From assembly GCF_000701405.1 (NCBI RefSeq), contig NZ_JNIV01000144.1, positions 1 through 8,432 on the forward strand: 8,432 nucleotides of DNA, written 5' to 3'. Source of the DNA: Deinococcus marmoris DSM 12784. Its GTDB lineage: Bacteria > Deinococcota > Deinococci > Deinococcales > Deinococcaceae. This document shows positions 6,078 to 8,432 of this stretch, in pieces; the first letter of the stretch is position 1, and every line of letters begins with the position of its first letter. A program made the translations under genes and the position numbers. Under the pieces are notes generated by a model. It had not been told where the DNA came from. It saw only the letters and a program-made list of their open reading frames with translations, and did not search any database.

Positions 6078-7934
6078 TCAGGGTTTGGAGGGCGAAAGGA
6101 TCGTGGGGGTCACGGGCAGGGGCGCAGCCGTCACAGGCTTCAGGTCACGCACCGTCAAGTCCGGCAGGCGGATCACGCCGCGTTCGGGCACGGTGTCCAC
6201 CCAGCGCTGACCGCTGACCCGCACCTCCGTTTTGCCGGGGGGCAGCGCCGCGAAGCCGTAATAGCCGCTGCCGTCGGTCATGGAGTAGGCCATCACCTGA
6301 CCGTTTTGCAGCGCCTCCACGACCCGGAAGCCGGGAACGGACGTGCCCGTGATGCGGCCCATCAGCCCGCGCGAGGTGGGCGGTTTTTCCTTCCAGGGAG
6401 CGGGTGAAGCCAGGACTGCGCCGGGGGCGGTGAGCAGCTTCTGAATGGTGTTCAGGCCCTGCGCTGTGGTTTCCTTTGCGCCGTAGACGTCCAGCGTGGG
6501 TGTGCGGTACGAGTAGCCCACCCAGCCCAGGCCCGCGCCCACGCTGCGCCCCGCCTGATCGGCGGTCACGGGCGCGCCGTTCAGGTACATGGCCGTTCCA
6601 GCGGCCACACCCGCGCTGAGGCCGTCGGCACGGGGCTGAACACCGCGCGCAAAGGCGTTCCAGCCGTCAAACCACACGCCCTGCTCGCCCACCGCGTCGC
6701 GCTTGTAGTTCATCAGGACGTTCAGGTCGATCAAGCCGCTCTGCATCCAGGCAGGCCAGTCCTGAAGCACGTCGCCGTAGGTGCGGGTGCGCCGGAAGCC
6801 CGCCAGATCGCCGGGGGCGGGCGGCTGACCGTAGGTGATGGTGGCCGCCGTGATCCACGCGTCCGGGCGCAGCGATTTGACCTCCAGCGTGATGCGCCGC
6901 ACCACGTTGGTCACCTGCTGCCGTTTCCAGTCCTGCCAGGTCAGGTCACTCACGACGGGGGTGCCGGTGCGGCCCGTCTCAGCGCGGTAGCGGGCCAGCA
7001 CCTTGGGATCGTAGCCCCACACGTCACCGTCCGGGTAGCGGATACGGTCCAGTTGCACGCCGTCGATGCCGTAATTCCTGACCAGGCTGACGACACCCTG
7101 AATGGCGTATTCGGCGGCCTCGGGAATGCCCAGGTCCAGCCAGCCGTCGTTGCCTTCCTGCCAGCTTCCGTCCGGGCGGCGGGCCATCCACGACGCCGCG
7201 CCGGAATTTGGCCCATGTGTGCGCGAGATATGCGCCGGGTTGGTGTTGGGCACTGCCACGTTGGCAATGCCTGTCACGCTCACCCAGGCGATCACCCGCA
7301 TCCCGCGTGCGTGGGCCAGCCGCACGGAGAGGCCCAGCGGGTCCAGACCCTTTTCCAGATCGGGGTCCGTGGCCCTGGGCACGCTGGCCTTGAGACACAG
7401 GCAGTCGGCACGGCGAATGGCCTGCACGAACAGGGTATTGACGCCCATGCGCGCGGCGTCGTCCACCATCTGCGTCACCTGCGCCCGCGTCTTCAGCCCT
7501 GGTCCGAAGGCGTCGATCCACAGCCCCCGCACGCCGCTGCCGACGGGCGGCCTGAGCGGCGCAGGTGCGGGGCGGACTGGTGCAGGCGTGGGCAGTTCCA
7601 CAGCAGGCGTCACAGGAACTTCCGGCGCGGGCAGCGTCGGCCCTGGCAAGACTGGCGCGGGCACGACGGGAGCGGGCAGAACCGGGACAGGCGGCTCTGG
7701 AGCGGGCTGCACCGGTTCGGCGGGTGGGGCTGGGATGGGCGTCGGCGGCAGCTCTGGCACAGGGTTGGCTGGCACCGGATTTGCTGGCACGGGGTCTGAC
7801 GGGGGCGTGGTGGACGGCACAGCAGACACAGCGGGAAGGTCACTGTCCTGCGCGCCGCCCGGACCACCCAGACCCGTTCCCAGGATGAGCGTGAGGGTCA
7901 GCAGCGCCGCGCGGCGGGAAAATGAAGGCGTCAT
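6078..7934 (-). CDS. Secreted proline-rich GHL10-type (DUF187) glycoside hydrolase-like protein
   Basis: I chose the ATG at 7934 (618 residues) because it begins a signal peptide: MTPSFSRRAALLTLTLILGT, with a likely cleavage near GGAQ (26-29). The SRR followed by a hydrophobic core could be a Tat signal. Residues 34-131 are a Pro/Ala/Val linker with PxP repeats. Residues 134 to about 500 match the GHL10 (YngK-like) TIM barrel: GVRGLWIDAF (134-143), DDAARMGVNTLFVQ (158-171), DPLGLSVRLAHARGMRVIAWVSV (198-220), GIDGVQLDRIRYPDG (289-303, candidate active-site Asp290 and Asp296), LIDLNVLMNYKRD (401-413) and GLGWVGYSYRT (468-478). About 522-600 looks like a carboxypeptidase-regulatory-like beta domain (MAYSMTDGSGYYGFAALPPGKTEVRV). 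It is probably periplasmic or surface-attached and acts on cell-envelope or extracellular glycan; the substrate is unknown. An upstream ATG at 8090 would add 52 non-homologous residues and is unlikely. Confidence 0.88.
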   Translation of the reverse strand: MTPSFSRRAALLTLTLILGTGLGGPGGAQDSDLPAVSAVPSTTPPSDPVPANPVPANPVPELPPTPIPAPPAEPVQPAPEPPVPVLPAPVVPAPVLPGPTLPAPEVPVTPAVELPTPAPVRPAPAPLRPPVGSGVRGLWIDAFGPGLKTRAQVTQMVDDAARMGVNTLFVQAIRRADCLCLKASVPRATDPDLEKGLDPLGLSVRLAHARGMRVIAWVSVTGIANVAVPNTNPAHISRTHGPNSGAASWMARRPDGSWQEGNDGWLDLGIPEAAEYAIQGVVSLVRNYGIDGVQLDRIRYPDGDVWGYDPKVLARYRAETGRTGTPVVSDLTWQDWKRQQVTNVVRRITLEVKSLRPDAWITAATITYGQPPAPGDLAGFRRTRTYGDVLQDWPAWMQSGLIDLNVLMNYKRDAVGEQGVWFDGWNAFARGVQPRADGLSAGVAAGTAMYLNGAPVTADQAGRSVGAGLGWVGYSYRTPTLDVYGAKETTAQGLNTIQKLLTAPGAVLASPAPWKEKPPTSRGLMGRITGTSVPGFRVVEALQNGQVMAYSMTDGSGYYGFAALPPGKTEVRVSGQRWVDTVPERGVIRLPDLTVRDLKPVTAAPLPVTPTILSPSKP

Positions 7935-7947
7935 GATGTCGCCCCGC

Positions 7948-7953
7948 AGGCTA
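7948..7953 (-). promoter_or_regulatory. Possible -10 box (TAGCCT) of the GHL10 gene
   Basis: TAGCCT lies 13 nt before the ATG at 7934, inside the same 12-mer (GCGCTAGCCTGC, 7946-7957) found upstream of the DUF2721 gene. The predicted leader would be only about 6 nt. A short GGGG follows the box and could be a weak ribosome site. Confidence 0.35.
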
Positions 7954-8078
7954 GCGCAGGTGGGCAGGGGGGACATGAAGACGGTCCCGGACCCGCCCCA
8001 CACGGGAGGAAACTCGTCATCAGGGCTTTGGTCCAGCACCGGAAATATGTTAATCTCGCTGGCGCACCACCCATCCCC

Positions 8079-8084
8079 AGGAGG
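8079..8084 (+). promoter_or_regulatory. Strong Shine-Dalgarno of the interrupted gene
   Basis: AGGAGG lies 6 nt before the ATG at 8091, an optimal arrangement. It shows that a translated gene begins here even though its frame closes after 18 codons. An AT-rich patch (TATGTTAAT, 8046-8054) upstream may hold its -10, but no good -35 supports it. Confidence 0.7.
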
Positions 8085-8090
8085 TTTCAC

Positions 8091-8147
8091 ATGAATAAAG
8101 GTAACTACTCAGCAGGGGGACTTGCGGAGTGGAATCAGATAGAGTAG
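8091..8147 (+). pseudogene. 5' fragment of an unidentified gene, probably cut by an IS66-family element
   Basis: The frame encodes only 18 residues ([18 protein letters not shown]) before TAG at 8145-8147, and that stop lies in what looks like the end of the inserted element (GTAGGCGC from 8144). Ribosome binding is excellent and the gene diverges from the GHL10 gene with a 156-bp shared upstream region, so the start looks genuine. I do not recognise the peptide; too little remains to assign a family. The rest would lie beyond the element, outside this window. The alternative is a genuine 18-residue peptide or leader ORF, which the sequence cannot exclude. Confidence 0.45.
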
Positions 8148-8151
8148 GCGC

Positions 8152-8432
8152 ATCAAGAACGCTCTTTGCCCCAATTGCCTGATCCTTCAAGCTCGCCTTG
8201 ACGAGCTTGAACTGCGATTGCTGACCCTGGAAGCTCGCCTTGCCGCCACAAGCCGAACTTCTAGCCAACCGCCCAGCCAGGACAAACCGTGGGTCCCCAA
8301 GAGTGAGCGCCAGAAGAGCAACCGCTCTTCTGGCGGGCAACGTGGCCATCCCGGCAAGACGCTCAAAATGAGTGAGCATCCTGATGAAATCAGGACGCTC
8401 CCGGTCACTGGGCAGTGCGGCTGTGGGCAGCC
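8152..8432 (+). CDS. IS66-family transposase, N-terminal part (runs off the window)
   Basis: The open frame encodes KNALCPNC, a leucine-rich coiled coil ([20 protein letters not shown]), then the IS66 hallmark [15 protein letters not shown] and [13 protein letters not shown], and [17 protein letters not shown], matching the Ser/Pro-rich linker and the start of the IS66 zinc-binding domain. About 93 codons are present of the roughly 450-550 expected; the DDE catalytic domain lies outside. No in-frame ATG, GTG or TTG precedes the conserved region: the frame opens after TAG at 8140-8142, the position where MKNALCPNC would begin reads ATC (8152), and the first TTG is 8218, inside the coiled coil. 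The start given is therefore tentative. A lost start codon or a rare ATC start are both possible. Confidence 0.8.
   Translation, partial: MKNALCPNCLILQARLDELELRLLTLEARLAATSRTSSQPPSQDKPWVPKSERQKSNRSSGGQRGHPGKTLKMSEHPDEIRTLPVTGQCGCGQ
8186..8211. repeat. Perfect 10-bp hairpin in the transposase start region
   Basis: TTCAAGCTCG (8186-8195) and CGAGCTTGAA (8202-8211) are exact reverse complements around a 6-nt loop. The stem falls in the coiled-coil codons, about 40 nt from the proposed IS tip. Confidence 0.75.
8308..8335. repeat. Perfect 12-bp hairpin in the transposase coding sequence
   Basis: CGCCAGAAGAGC (8308-8319) and GCTCTTCTGGCG (8324-8335) are exact reverse complements around the loop AACC. 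The stem lies in codons for [10 protein letters not shown], just before the conserved GGQRGHPG. Confidence 0.8.

Larger units (their letters stand above)
8144..8432 (+). mobile_element. Left part of an IS66-family insertion sequence (right end outside the window)
   Basis: The coding content from 8152 is an IS66-type transposase N-terminus. The proposed left tip, GTAGGCGCATC at 8144, resembles the GTAA start usual for IS66 terminal repeats, with one difference. IS66 elements normally make 8-bp target duplications, but the second copy and the right terminal repeat are not in view, so the exact boundary is an inference. Confidence 0.6.

Noticed and set aside
8028..8056. Possible promoter (TTGGTC with TATGTT/GTTAAT/TAATCT) for the interrupted gene
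   Set aside because: No pairing gives both good hexamers and 16-18 bp spacing, so it is mentioned only as an AT-rich patch.
7935..8090. Upstream ATG at 8090 extending the GHL10 protein by 52 residues
   Set aside because: It would bury the signal peptide, and the extension has no secretory or conserved character.
7102..8094. Plus-strand frame opposite the GHL10 gene with a Gly/Thr/Ala-rich repeat product
   Set aside because: The repeats mirror the proline-rich linker codons of the minus-strand gene, and no ribosome site or domain supports it.

Overview
The window looks like a chromosomal segment from a high-GC bacterium, most likely Deinococcus. The basis is the GC-rich coding style, the domain repertoire, and above all the promoters: five minus-strand genes have a TAnnnT box ending only 6-7 nt before the start codon, the arrangement expected for the leaderless mRNAs that are common in Deinococcus. 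No species-level claim can be made from sequence alone.

Layout, left to right. Bases 1-90 hold a nested inverted repeat, with an 18-bp perfect hairpin, just downstream of a minus-strand gene. Bases 91-1406 (minus) carry a YgfZ/GcvT-fold protein followed 5 nt later by a four-helix membrane protein. Bases 1594-3254 (minus) carry a tetrapyrrole pair, a precorrin-2 dehydrogenase/siroheme synthase N-domain homologue and glutamyl-tRNA reductase (hemA), overlapping by ATGA. The 187-bp gap between hemA and ygfZ has 12-bp inverted repeats. A DUF2721 membrane protein lies at 3341-3916 (minus). The only complete plus-strand gene I support is a small secreted protein of unknown function (4143-4565), with a good ribosome binding site and an intrinsic terminator. 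Then come three minus-strand genes: a metallophosphoesterase (4686-5423), an FMN-binding flavin reductase-like protein (5540-6043) and a secreted proline-rich GHL10-type glycoside hydrolase-like protein (6078-7934).

The right edge (8091-8432) is the accessory part. A gene start with a strong Shine-Dalgarno runs for only 18 codons before it meets the probable left end of an IS66-family element, whose transposase continues past the window. The transposase frame has no normal start codon in front of its conserved N-terminus, and its first 200 bases contain two perfect hairpins.

Functionally, the hemA pair links 5-aminolevulinate synthesis to the siroheme branch, and YgfZ is tied to Fe-S cluster enzymes, so the left half has a heme/Fe-S theme. 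The remaining genes appear to be independent single-gene units, each with its own predicted -10 box. I see no clear novel multi-gene system. The best leads are the diverged active-site motifs in the siroheme-synthase homologue and the phosphoesterase, the short HemA, the leaderless promoter pattern with palindromes over the -10 boxes, and the structured IS66 end. No stretch longer than 300 bases lacks a gene. I found no tRNA, rRNA or CRISPR array.
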